Assembly (NCBI GenBank): GCA_965262665.1
Contig: CBDHFR010000001.1
Coordinates: 1 to 64,000, forward strand
Length of the DNA stretch: 64,000 nt
Reading direction: 5' to 3'
Source of the DNA: CBDBND01 sp965262665
GTDB lineage: Bacteria > Pseudomonadota > Alphaproteobacteria > Rhodospirillales > Rhodospirillaceae
This document shows positions 1 to 8,154 of the stretch, piece after piece (the first letter of the stretch is position 1; each line of letters opens with the position of its first letter). A program made the position numbers and the translations under genes. The notes beneath the pieces were generated by a model. It did no database searches. It worked only from the letters and a program-made list of their open reading frames with translations, and had not been told where the DNA came from.

Positions 1-1130
1 CGCTGATGCCGTTGATCCACGAAGTGGAGCAGGCTTATGAAGCAGCATCGGGTGATCCCGCCTTTACCGCCGAACTTGAGCACTTCCGAACGAGCTATGC
101 CGGCCGACCCAGTCCGCTGTATTTCGCCGAACGACTGACCGAGCATTTTGGCGGCGCTAAAATTTACTTCAAACGCGATGAGCTCAACCACACCGGTTCG
201 CACAAGATCAACAACTGCCTCGGGCAAATTCTTCTCGCCAAACGCATGGGCAAGACCCGCATCATTGCGGAAACCGGAGCTGGTCAGCACGGCGTGGCAG
301 CAGCAACCGTTTGTGCCCGCTTTGGTCTGGACTGTGTTGTTTACATGGGCGTCAAAGACATGGAGCGGCAGAAGCCCAACGTCTTTCGCATGAATCTTTT
401 GGGTGCGGACGTCCGCGCTGTCGAAAAAGGATCGGCGACGCTCAAGGAAGCCATGAACGAAGCCCTGCGTGATTGGGTCGCCAATGTGGATGACACCTAT
501 TACCTCATTGGAACGGCAGCAGGACCGCATCCCTATCCGGCCATGGTGCGTGATTTTCAGTCGGTCATCGGCGAGGAAGTGCGCACCCAAATGGAAGAGG
601 TCGAAGGCCGTTTGCCCGACACGCTGGTCGCCTGTATCGGTGGCGGTTCCAACGCCATTGGTTTGTTTCACCCCTTTCTCGATGACGCCGATGTTCGCAT
701 GATTGGCGTCGAGGCGGCAGGCAAGGGGCTCGACACCGGTGAACATGCCGCGTCCATTTCAGGCGGCAATCCAGGGGTGCTGCACGGCAACCGCACGTTC
801 CTGCTGCAAGATGGTGGCGGTCAGATCCATGACGCCCATTCCATCTCGGCCGGTCTCGATTATCCGGGTATCGGCCCCGAACATGCCTGGCTCCATATGC
901 AAGGCCGTGTCGATTATGTCTCTGCCACTGACGAAGAAGCCTTAGAGGCGTTTCAATTGTGTTCCAAATTGGAGGGCATCCTGCCGGCACTGGAGCCGTC
1001 TCACGCGCTTGCCTATGTGGGTAAGATCGCCCCCGAACTCCTCAGCGATCACCTCCTGGTCATGAACCTGTGCGGTCGCGGCGACAAAGACGTATTCACG
1101 GTGGCCGACGCTCTGGGAGCGGACCTGTGA
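1..1130 (+). CDS. trpB: Tryptophan synthase beta chain, 5' end outside the window
   Basis: This is the PLP enzyme that condenses indole with L-serine to form tryptophan in the cytoplasmic TrpA2B2 complex. The reading frame is already open at base 3, and the first Met codon at base 6 is internal, because TrpB proteins normally carry about 25 more residues before the LMPLIHEVE segment. The PLP lysine lies in GSHKINN (about residue 67 from that Met) and the phosphate-binding loop GGGSN at about 212-216. The TGA stop overlaps the GTG start of trpA, so the two are translationally coupled. Nothing looks damaged. Confidence 0.97.
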   Translation, partial: LMPLIHEVEQAYEAASGDPAFTAELEHFRTSYAGRPSPLYFAERLTEHFGGAKIYFKRDELNHTGSHKINNCLGQILLAKRMGKTRIIAETGAGQHGVAAATVCARFGLDCVVYMGVKDMERQKPNVFRMNLLGADVRAVEKGSATLKEAMNEALRDWVANVDDTYYLIGTAAGPHPYPAMVRDFQSVIGEEVRTQMEEVEGRLPDTLVACIGGGSNAIGLFHPFLDDADVRMIGVEAAGKGLDTGEHAASISGGNPGVLHGNRTFLLQDGGGQIHDAHSISAGLDYPGIGPEHAWLHMQGRVDYVSATDEEALEAFQLCSKLEGILPALEPSHALAYVGKIAPELLSDHLLVMNLCGRGDKDVFTVADALGADL

Positions 1131-1993
1131 GTGCTGCCGTCAGCGAAAGCCGGATTACGCGACGGTTTGTCAAATTACGGGATCAAAACCGAGCTGGTTT
1201 GGCGGCCTTCATCACTGCCAATGACCCCGACCCAAAGACCTTTCACCAGATCCTGGAAGGCCTGCCTGCAGCTGGAGCTGATTTAATCGAACTGGGCATG
1301 CCGTTTTCTGATCCCATGGCCGATGGACCATCCATACAGCAATCGTCACAACGGGCGCTTAAGGTCGGGGTGACTTTGCAGGACATTCTCGACACAGTCG
1401 CAGGTATGCGCGAATGGGAAATGGACACCCCGATCATTTTGATGGGCTACTACAATCCCATATACCGATACGGCCCCGAGGAGTTTGCCAAAGCGGCCGC
1501 GGCGGCTGGTGTGGATGGAATGATCGTGGTCGATCTGCCGCCCGAAGAAGCCGAGGAACTCAATCAGCATCTCCGTGCCAACAACATCCACATGATTTTC
1601 TTGGCCGCGCCGACCACAGATAAAGACCGTCTCCCTCAGGTGCTCGAGCATGCCAGTGGATTTCTTTACTATGTGGCGGTCAAAGGCGTGACGGGTACAA
1701 AATCGGCTGATATGGCTGAAGTCAGCAAAGTCGTATCCGTGATCCGCAGCCAAACCGATTTGCCGGTGGCTGTTGGCTTCGGCATACGGTCCGCGGAACA
1801 GGCCGCTGAGGTTGCTGCCTTTGCCGATGCAGCGGTGGTGGGCTCTGCCATTGTTGATATCATTGCTGATGGTCTTGACACCATGGGACAACCGGTTGCG
1901 GGATTGTCCGCGCGCGTTCTGGAATTCGTCAAGGTCTTGGCCGAAGGGGTGCGTCAAGCCCGCGCGCAACCGGCGATCGGAGATGGATCATGA
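1127..1993 (+). CDS. trpA: Tryptophan synthase alpha chain
   Basis: TrpA cleaves indole-3-glycerol phosphate and channels indole to TrpB. I place the start at the GTG at 1127, which overlaps the trpB stop as GTGA and gives 288 residues, close to the family length. An upstream start at 1070 would add a tail lying entirely inside trpB. The catalytic pair is visible as Glu55 and Asp66 in IELGMPFSDPMADG. The stop overlaps the accD ATG as ATGA, so trpB, trpA and accD form one operon, as is common in alphaproteobacteria. Confidence 0.96.
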   Translation: MSAAVSESRITRRFVKLRDQNRAGLAAFITANDPDPKTFHQILEGLPAAGADLIELGMPFSDPMADGPSIQQSSQRALKVGVTLQDILDTVAGMREWEMDTPIILMGYYNPIYRYGPEEFAKAAAAAGVDGMIVVDLPPEEAEELNQHLRANNIHMIFLAAPTTDKDRLPQVLEHASGFLYYVAVKGVTGTKSADMAEVSKVVSVIRSQTDLPVAVGFGIRSAEQAAEVAAFADAAVVGSAIVDIIADGLDTMGQPVAGLSARVLEFVKVLAEGVRQARAQPAIGDGS

Positions 1994-3003
1994 ATTGGCT
2001 GACCAATTTCGTGCGGCCCCGAATTAAACGTCTCGTTCAGCCACGGGAAGCGCCTGACAATCTTTGGCTCAAATGTCCCGCTTGCAACGAAATGGTGTTC
2101 CACCGGGAACTTGAGAAAAACTTTAACGTCTGCCCCCACTGCGATCATCACATGCGAGTGTCCACCAAATTGCGTTTGGAAATGTTGTTTGATGGGCAAA
2201 AATGGACGGAGATCGAGCTACCCTCCGTTCCCGTTGATCCGCTCAAATTCCGCGATCGGAAAAAATATACTGACCGGCTCAAAGAAGCGCAGTCGAAAAC
2301 CGGCCTCAAGGATGCGGTCGTTGTCGCGCACGGAACGATGGGGGGCATCAATGTTGTTGTTGCCGCATTCGAATTCGGTTTTCTCGGCGGGTCCATGGGA
2401 ACGGCCGTGGGCGAAGCGATCGTCGCGGCGGCTGAGCTCGCTGTGCTGCAGGAAGCCTCGCTGATCGTCATACCGTCATCAGGCGGCGCCCGAATGCAGG
2501 AAGGTATACTCTCCTTGATGCAAATGGCGCGAACGACCGTTGCGGTTGACCGTGTGCGCGAAAAAGGATTGCCTTATGTCGTCTTGTTGACCGATCCCAC
2601 CACCGGTGGTGTGACCGCGTCCTTTGCCATGCTCGGTGATATTCAATTAGCAGAACCGGGTGCAATTATCGGATTTGCTGGTGCGCGCGTCATTGAACAG
2701 ACCATCCGTGAGACGTTGCCCGAAGGTTTTCAACGGTCCGAATACCTAAAAGATCACGGCATGGTGGACATGGTGGTACACCGGCAGGACCTCCGTGACA
2801 CATTGATTCAGCTGCTCGGATTGCTCCTTCACCGGGACCCGGCGGCGCCGGTCGTTTCGATGGAAGAGTCGGGCCGCAAGCATAAACGGCTCAGCCGTAG
2901 TCAAGATGCAAAGCAATTAAGACAACCGCCGCCCGATCCATCCGTCCCTGATGCCGGTCTATTTGAGCCGAGCGGTGATGACGGAGGCTCTGACAAAGTT
3001 TGA
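1990..3003 (+). CDS. accD: Acetyl-CoA carboxylase carboxyltransferase beta subunit
   Basis: AccD with AccA transfers carboxyl from carboxybiotin to acetyl-CoA, the first step of fatty-acid synthesis. The N-terminal zinc ribbon is present as CPAC (Cys29, Cys32) and CPHC (Cys48, Cys51), followed by the crotonase-like carboxyltransferase fold with SSGGARMQEG and TTGGV segments. At 337 residues it is about 30-40 longer than usual, the excess being a charged, Pro-rich tail after about residue 290. The start overlaps the trpA stop and the stop overlaps the TTG start of folC. accA is not in the window. Confidence 0.96.
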   Translation: MNWLTNFVRPRIKRLVQPREAPDNLWLKCPACNEMVFHRELEKNFNVCPHCDHHMRVSTKLRLEMLFDGQKWTEIELPSVPVDPLKFRDRKKYTDRLKEAQSKTGLKDAVVVAHGTMGGINVVVAAFEFGFLGGSMGTAVGEAIVAAAELAVLQEASLIVIPSSGGARMQEGILSLMQMARTTVAVDRVREKGLPYVVLLTDPTTGGVTASFAMLGDIQLAEPGAIIGFAGARVIEQTIRETLPEGFQRSEYLKDHGMVDMVVHRQDLRDTLIQLLGLLLHRDPAAPVVSMEESGRKHKRLSRSQDAKQLRQPPPDPSVPDAGLFEPSGDDGGSDKV

Positions 3004-4310
3004 CCTCTTTGATGGCGCCCGATCCGCCGGTCCTGACAGCGGCCCTTGATCGCATAAAAACGCTACATCCGAAGACCATCGATCTATCTTTAGATCGCAT
3101 TGAGCGGTTGTTAACAGAGCTCGGATCGCCCCAATTGAAAGTATCCCCGGTTGTTCATGTTGCCGGGACTAACGGCAAAGGATCGGTGATCGCTTTCATG
3201 CGCGCTGTCCTGGAAGCTTCGGGATATCGCGTTCATGTCTATACATCGCCGCATCTTGTTTCGTTTACGGAGCGCATTCGGCTGTGCGGCGATTTGATTG
3301 ATTCCACCTTGATGGCAGATCTGATTGCCCATGTTGAATCCGTCAACGGCGATGCTCCCATCACTTTTTTTGAATTGATCACAGCGGTCGCCTATCAGGC
3401 TTTTGCACAAATTCCCGCCGATATTCTCCTTCTGGAGACGGGATTGGGCGGCCGCCTCGACGCCACCAATGTGGTGCCTCAGCCCCGGGCAACGGTGTTG
3501 ACCCCCATCGCCATGGACCACATGAGCTATCTCGGCGACAGCTTGGCAGCCATAGCGGCTGAGAAAGCCGCCATCATGAAAAACGGTGTACCTTGTATCT
3601 GTGCCGAACAGCGGGCCGATGCGGTTGCGGTAATTGAAGACGTCGCCGAAAAAGTCGGCGCGGATATCGCTCTCCAAGACCGCGATTGGACCATTAAGGA
3701 CGATCCCTTGGGCACGGTGCGCTACGCCGATGGGGCTACGGATTGGTCGATGCCCCGGCCGGGCCTGGCCGGCCCTCACCAAATCGACAATTTGGGTGTG
3801 GCATTGGCGACCCTTGCCCGGCTACCGGTGACGATTCCTCCATTCGGGCTTCGCTCGGGCATGCGGCAAGTGGAGTGGCCGGCCCGCTGCCAGCGCATAA
3901 AATCCGGTCCCTTAACGCGGTCGCTGCCGATCGGCTGGGAACTCTGGCTTGATGGCGGTCACAATCCATCGGCGGCTGAAGCGGTGGCGGCGTGGCTTGC
4001 CGATGAGCCAGCTTTAACTGTCGGGATTTGCGGCATGATGGCCAACAAAGACATCGTCGGTTTTATGGGTCCGCTCGCACCTCATCTCACGGCATTGGCC
4101 GTGGTTCCCATTCCTGGTCATGACTCTCGTGCGGACCCGGAAAGTCTCGCCAAGTCCGCACGCGATATTGGAATTACCAATGTTAAACCCGCGGCCACAT
4201 TGGAGAGCGCTCTGGCCGCCTTACAACCCCATCTATCGACCCATCGTGGTCGTATCCTGATCTGCGGATCACTCTATTTGGCGGGCGAAGTGCTTAAAGA
4301 TCACAGTTAG
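3000..4310 (+). CDS. folC: Bifunctional folylpolyglutamate/dihydrofolate synthase
   Basis: FolC adds glutamate to dihydropteroate and to folates in an ATP-dependent reaction. The Mur-ligase-type P-loop GTNGKGS lies at residues 56-62, and the folate loop and a C-terminal Mur ligase domain follow; 436 residues is normal. A TTG at 3000 overlaps the accD stop as TTGA; the ATG at 3012 is an alternative start four codons in. It ends with TAG and is the last gene of the trpBA-accD-folC operon; an IS relic on the opposite strand overlaps its last 17 bases. Confidence 0.95.
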   Translation: MTSLMAPDPPVLTAALDRIKTLHPKTIDLSLDRIERLLTELGSPQLKVSPVVHVAGTNGKGSVIAFMRAVLEASGYRVHVYTSPHLVSFTERIRLCGDLIDSTLMADLIAHVESVNGDAPITFFELITAVAYQAFAQIPADILLLETGLGGRLDATNVVPQPRATVLTPIAMDHMSYLGDSLAAIAAEKAAIMKNGVPCICAEQRADAVAVIEDVAEKVGADIALQDRDWTIKDDPLGTVRYADGATDWSMPRPGLAGPHQIDNLGVALATLARLPVTIPPFGLRSGMRQVEWPARCQRIKSGPLTRSLPIGWELWLDGGHNPSAAEAVAAWLADEPALTVGICGMMANKDIVGFMGPLAPHLTALAVVPIPGHDSRADPESLAKSARDIGITNVKPAATLESALAALQPHLSTHRGRILICGSLYLAGEVLKDHS

Positions 4311-5305
4311 CCGTCAAGGAGTACGACGCCGAGCTCAAGCAGTTTTTTAGTTTTTTGGTTCGAATGTATTCAACGCGTTCGGACAAATGCGCTTTCACTT
4401 CTTTTTGAGACAGTGAGCGCCTGCCCATGATGATGTCGCCGTCATCGCTGCTAACGATCTTAGTCACGAATTTGACGGCACCGTCCCATCCTTTTTCACA
4501 AATGGCCAGTAAGAGCATGGCGTCGATATTGCTGAATTCGATGGCTGTGCCGGCTTTTGGTGCGGCCAAAGGGATGCGCGGCAGGATCAGGCCGAATTCT
4601 TTGACGATGCCGCGGTTGCCCATGGCGTCCAGCCGCCGTTTGAAGACCTTGCCGTAACTGGCATCCCGGTCCCTGGTGAGGTATCGCGGTGCGGTCTCCC
4701 AGGGAAAGGCTTGGCTCACTTGATTGGCGATCCAAGCCGCTGTCGGATGGAAGGTGGCATTGGTCCACACTAACTCCCGCCGCTTGAGGTAAAGGACGAC
4801 CAGGCCATATAGGAGTTTGAAACCCGCTGTGGGAGCCACAAACAGATCAACGGCCGCTATGGCATCCTTGTGATTGGCAATGAACGTCTTCCAGCTTTGG
4901 CCCCTGGGCCGGTAACAACGCCCAAGATACTTGCTCACTGCCGATTGAGATACGTCAAAGCCCAGTTTGAGGAGTTCACCGTGGATACGCGGCGCACCCC
5001 AAAGAGGGTTATCCTGCGCCATTATTTTAATGAGGTCCCGTATTTCCCTATCAATTACCGGTCGTCCGCCGGGATTGCGTGATTTCCAGCGCTACAGGGC
5101 CCGGAAACCGTACCTGTGCCAGTGCAGAACGGTCTCGGGCCTAACCACCCCTATGGAGTCGAGAACCGAAGGGCAGTTCTTCACAAGCCAACTCAAGAAG
5201 ATACGGTCCAGCCGCGAAAGCCGAACCCGGTCAGGGTGTTTACGCCTCAAGACCGAGACCTGATGTCACAACGCGATGTTCTCTGCGGCTAGCCGGCACG
5301 GGCCC
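4294..5305 (-). pseudogene. Integrase-type (IS481/IS3-like) transposase relic
   Basis: The minus strand from about 5305 to 4610 encodes a rve-type transposase. An N-terminal part is broken by a TGA near 5265 and a TAG near 5090, and is followed by an open stretch with DNPLWGAPRIHGELLKLGF and a DLFVAPT segment. From about 4610 to 4294 the frame stays open, but I do not recognise the sequence and the catalytic DDE tail is missing, so the element is probably fused to unrelated DNA. The same protein is relic in two more places (24125-24408 and 24815-25203). A solo palindromic-repeat end lies just upstream at 5393-5416. Confidence 0.75.
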
Positions 5306-5392
5306 TTGATCAAGGCCACCAACGTCATGAAGAATATTCCAATGAACGATATCATCCTAAACGGATTACAGAGGATCCATCTTCAATTCAAC

Positions 5393-5416
5393 CGGATAAG
5401 GTTTTCGAAAGGGACA
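5393..5416. repeat. Solo end of the palindromic repeat family
   Basis: The sequence CGGATAAGGTTTTCGAAAGG followed by GACA matches the right arm of the short palindromic elements described at 12089, 24050, 24409, 25354, 32200 and 36534. No matching left arm is seen within 100 bases. It sits upstream of the integrase-type relic, which may mean the repeat family borrowed the ends of that IS. Confidence 0.6.
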
Positions 5417-5702
5417 ATGGGATGATCGAAGTGAGCCGACAGATTTAGCCGATCTGTGGTCAGACATTAAGGTGGAGTTAGATGATATAGCAACTACTTC
5501 GGCTTCTTCTGGTTTCCATAACGTCTATGAATTGCATAGAAAGTTTTCCTACGCAGTACCGTCAGTATTGGAATTTGAGTATGTCTTTCGTTGGTCATTT
5601 GCGTGGAGGTTTGCCTTTCTGTCGTATAGAATTTCGGTGGTTTACCATGTTTCACGGGGGCAGGAAATTAACCAAAAAAATGTGGCCACAGGTATTGAAT
5701 AA
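5411..5702 (+). CDS. Unrecognised AT-rich open frame, 5' truncated
   Basis: From the repeat end at 5416 to a TAA at 5702 one frame is open and reads as plausible protein (LADLWSDIKVELDD near its start, rich in aromatic residues later). The only early start is GTG at 5472, giving 76 residues. Its low GC matches the adjacent restriction gene rather than the flanking chromosome, so it may be the tail of a gene cut by the repeat. I do not recognise it and it may be chance. The rest of 5310-5788 shows nothing else I can support. Confidence 0.25.
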
Positions 5703-5788
5703 ATGTTGCGGTTACTTGTATGAAAAATCAATTTTGTTGATGAGTGCGAGGATTCTTTTTGGATTCTTTTGCATTTATTCCTTCTGAA

Positions 5789-6421
5789 ATGTTTACACCA
5801 ATACATGTGCCAAAAGCGCTGAGCGAACTTTACGAGGTTCATGATTGGAATCACGCGTCAGCAATACTAAGCGCAGACTATAGAGAGGAATTTGCTCAGA
5901 TCTGTGATGCGCTTCTAAATTTCCAGGTTACTGAGAGTCAAATTAAGGCTCTCGGAGGGAATGAGAGTGATATCCCTAAAATATTCTCGAGTAAGCTTAG
6001 GCCAGAATGGATTGAAACCCGATTAACTGCAAAACGTGTTGTTGATGACAAGACCGTCGACGAGGATACTCACAAAGTTGACTACGTGAGGGGAAGAATA
6101 GCTTTTGATCTGGAATGGAATAGTAAGGATCAAACATTTGATAGAGACCTAAACGCTTTTAGGGCGTTTTGGGAATTTGATCGAATAAGCGTTGCTATCT
6201 TAGTTACAAGGAGTAATGAATTAGATCCTTATTTCAGGGAAACAACATACATTAATTCTAGGGGACAAGAACGCCCACTTTATGAAAAGTTTGGCGGTAG
6301 TACGACACACATGCGTCAACTTATGCGGCGCGTACAGGCTGGGCGAAGTGGCGGTTGTCCACTGCTTATTATTGGAATAACTCCGCAACTAATAATTAAG
6401 GATCATTCAGCAGGAATTTGA
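5789..6421 (+). CDS. BglII/BstYI-type restriction endonuclease
   Basis: This is a predicted type II restriction endonuclease that would cleave unmodified DNA at a palindromic site related to the BglII/BstYI group. The N-terminal YEVHDWNHASAIL resembles the start of BglII (DYNHADEIL). The core RGRIAFDLEWNSKD aligns with the BglII catalytic strand, giving Asp98, Asp107 and Glu109 at the positions of Asp84, Glu93 and Gln95, with the same nine-residue spacing. CPLLIIGITP near the C-terminus matches the BstYI end. I chose ATG 5789 (210 residues) because family similarity begins there; GTG 5744 is possible. The 3' end overlaps the convergent methyltransferase by 19 bases. Base composition is AT-rich, suggesting transfer. 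Confidence 0.8.
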   Translation: MFTPIHVPKALSELYEVHDWNHASAILSADYREEFAQICDALLNFQVTESQIKALGGNESDIPKIFSSKLRPEWIETRLTAKRVVDDKTVDEDTHKVDYVRGRIAFDLEWNSKDQTFDRDLNAFRAFWEFDRISVAILVTRSNELDPYFRETTYINSRGQERPLYEKFGGSTTHMRQLMRRVQAGRSGGCPLLIIGITPQLIIKDHSAGI

Positions 6422-7083
6422 TTGAATTCTGCCCACTCATAGCCCTTGTGTTTTGGTCGACTTTGCTCATAAGTGTCAACCTGATGCCCCCACGTGTGCC
6501 AACCATCTATTCGGTCTCGAGCGAACAATTCAAGGTGCGGCCCGGGACTACATTCAGAGGCTATTTTGTGCAATTGTGGAGGCTTTACTGAGTGCTCCCG
6601 TTTTCTATGGGAAATGTAATTTACTTGTGTTCGTCCTGGTTGAAGGGTGCGTAGTTTCCCCTTTATTCCAAAAAGCACCACCTCGGTGACATTACGAAAA
6701 TAAAAGCCAACACCGCGACCATCGGGACCGCCATCTTTTCGACACTTAAACCAAATTAAATTCGATTTGTAAGTGAAACCCCACGCATTCATCAGTTCGA
6801 TGGCATCTGGAAGTAGTGCGTTAGGAGTCCAGAGATAGAGGTGACTTGAATCTTGAGCCAATTCGCCAACTGGAAGCGATTTTAGTTCATCTAAAGATAA
6901 AGTTTCGTAGCGTGCCAATCTTTTGTGTTCCGGCGCCATTTTTCCGGTGCGATTTGTGAACCGCCAAGGTGGGTCCACTAGAAGTGTTCCAAACCCATCG
7001 GGATGATCAGCTCTATAGTCCAGAAGCGATTGAGTCGTTTTTTCAATAGGTGTCATTTGCTCGCTCGCTTTCAGAAATTTCAT
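6403..7083 (-). CDS. MT-A70 family adenine DNA methyltransferase
   Basis: This enzyme is predicted to transfer methyl from SAM to N6 of adenine and so protect the host from the adjacent nuclease. The catalytic DPPW motif is at residues 37-40 (LLVDPPWRF), and the FFRNVTEVVLFG and LELFARDRIDGWHTWG segments are typical of MT-A70 proteins. It is 226 residues from ATG 7083; ATG 7056 is an alternative that would lie inside the end of the regulator gene. It is co-transcribed with the upstream ribbon-helix-helix gene (41-base overlap) and convergent with the nuclease. The target site cannot be read from sequence. Confidence 0.85.
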   Translation of the reverse strand: MKFLKASEQMTPIEKTTQSLLDYRADHPDGFGTLLVDPPWRFTNRTGKMAPEHKRLARYETLSLDELKSLPVGELAQDSSHLYLWTPNALLPDAIELMNAWGFTYKSNLIWFKCRKDGGPDGRGVGFYFRNVTEVVLFGIKGKLRTLQPGRTQVNYISHRKREHSVKPPQLHKIASECSPGPHLELFARDRIDGWHTWGHQVDTYEQSRPKHKGYEWAEFNQIPAE

Positions 7084-7237
7084 TACTGAGTGGAGAGTCG
7101 GCCTGTACGTACTCCCGAATGGCTTCGCGAATGATCCAAGACCTAGATACCCGCCTATCCTTGGACAGACGTTCGACAGCGTCGTAGTGGTCTTCCGGTA
7201 TCGATATCGTCAATCGATGCGGTTTTTCCCGACCCAT
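7043..7237 (-). CDS. Ribbon-helix-helix (CopG-type) regulator
   Basis: This is a 64-residue DNA-binding protein with the RHH pattern: a beta strand HRLTISIPED followed by two helices (YDAVERLSKDRR and SRSWIIREAIREYV). I chose ATG 7237 because a strong AAGGGGGG ribosome site lies just upstream; the GTG at 7267 would place an operator-like repeat inside the coding sequence. It is the first gene of the regulator-methyltransferase unit, so it probably autoregulates the cassette and times methylation relative to cutting. Confidence 0.8.
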   Translation of the reverse strand: MGREKPHRLTISIPEDHYDAVERLSKDRRVSRSWIIREAIREYVQADSPLSNEISESERANDTY

Positions 7238-7248
7238 ACTACACACCC

Positions 7249-7297
7249 CCCTTGCTTTCTTCACCACTCTTCACCAACTTGGTGAAGAAAGCAAGGG
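7249..7297 (-). promoter_or_regulatory. Operator-like phased half-sites upstream of the RHH regulator
   Basis: Three half-sites are visible: TTCACCA at 7260-7266, TTCACCA at 7270-7276 and its inverse TGGTGAA at 7280-7286, each 10 bp apart. They lie within a larger perfect 18-bp inverted repeat (CCCTTGCTTTCTTCACCA at 7249-7266 and its complement at 7280-7297). Helical-turn phasing of short half-sites is the usual layout of RHH operators, so autoregulation by the adjacent protein is likely. The left arm also supplies the ribosome site of the regulator. Confidence 0.65.
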
Positions 7298-7349
7298 ATT
7301 TGTTCACATTATGTTCTCTTTCTTAGTTGTTGTCCCTTCCGTTTACCTT

Positions 7350-8154
7350 GGCATTATCAGACTAACTGGGTCGGAGCAGAAGAAGCTATAGTACAGGATC
7401 TTCAGGCAGCAAGTAGGCGCCACTCGGCCAGGGCGTCGGCTCGGGCTTGTTTGAAAATATCTCGGCGGTTGAGATGGCGTTGGTGGTTGAAATGGTTGTG
7501 GATCGAGGCATGAAAGGAGGCGAATTTCTGCAGGGTCTTGATGTCTCTGAACCGCGCCATCGCCCCTTCTCGTCGTCGGAAGGGCTGATGTGAGTTTTCC
7601 GCCGGATTGTTAAGCCACTGACCCGTTACCTGGCGACGGTCAATACCCATCTCCTTCATCGCTGCGCGATAGGATGGGAGCTTATCGGTTACGATCACTT
7701 TGGGGCGTCCATACTGTTTCATGACCTTGCGCAAAAACCTAAGCGCGGCCCTGCGATCCCGCCGTTTCGTGGCCAAAACCTCAAGTACTTCGCCTTCATG
7801 GTCAACGGCACGCCATAGATAATGTGTTTCGCCATTGATGCGGACAAACACCTCATCAAGATGCCAGCGCCAGTTCGAAAAGGATCCATGATGAACACGG
7901 CGTTTCCGGATTTCAGCGGCAAACAACGGGCCAAAGCGGTTCCACCAATACCGCACCGTCTCGTGACAAACGTCAACGCCCCGTTCGTATAGCAGGTCCT
8001 CGACCTGTCTCAGGGAGAGTGGAAATCTGACATACAGCATCACAGCGAGGCGGATGACCTCGGGTGACGTCTTGAAGTATTTGAAAGGATTTTTCATTCC
8101 AGGACCCTAGACGGCATGTCCCGTACACTCAACGCAGTTTCCTCTGACAATGCC
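7350..8154 (-). mobile_element. IS6-family insertion sequence, copy 1
   Basis: The ends are GGCATTATCAG at 7350-7360 and CTGACAATGCC at 8144-8154, which form an inverted repeat with one mismatch; the 805-bp length is normal for IS6 elements. The flanking 8-mers (TTTACCTT and AACCCGTG) do not match, so there is no target duplication and the flanks were joined by a deletion or recombination. On the right it cuts directly into a glutathione transferase gene. Confidence 0.9.
7402..8097 (-). CDS. IS6-family transposase
   Basis: The 231-residue DDE transposase is uninterrupted: WHLDEVFVRING carries the first Asp, VIVTDKLPSYRAA the second, and the AENSHQPFRRREGAM region the Glu. Family proteins are about 230-240 residues long. 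It belongs to the element at 7350-8154 and may still be functional. A second, N-terminally truncated copy lies at 15934-16560. Confidence 0.93.
   Translation of the reverse strand: MKNPFKYFKTSPEVIRLAVMLYVRFPLSLRQVEDLLYERGVDVCHETVRYWWNRFGPLFAAEIRKRRVHHGSFSNWRWHLDEVFVRINGETHYLWRAVDHEGEVLEVLATKRRDRRAALRFLRKVMKQYGRPKVIVTDKLPSYRAAMKEMGIDRRQVTGQWLNNPAENSHQPFRRREGAMARFRDIKTLQKFASFHASIHNHFNHQRHLNRRDIFKQARADALAEWRLLAA

Noticed and set aside
565..990. Long open frame opposite trpB (141 codons)
   Set aside because: It is the reverse-strand shadow of a conserved gene with GC-rich third positions; no ribosome site or recognisable protein pattern.
1070..1126. trpA start at 1070
   Set aside because: The added 19 residues lie inside trpB and have no family similarity; GTG 1127 overlaps the trpB stop as expected.
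5527..5787. 86-codon frame overlapping the unrecognised AT-rich frame
   Set aside because: Composition is chaotic and it competes with a more protein-like frame on the same strand; neither is well supported.
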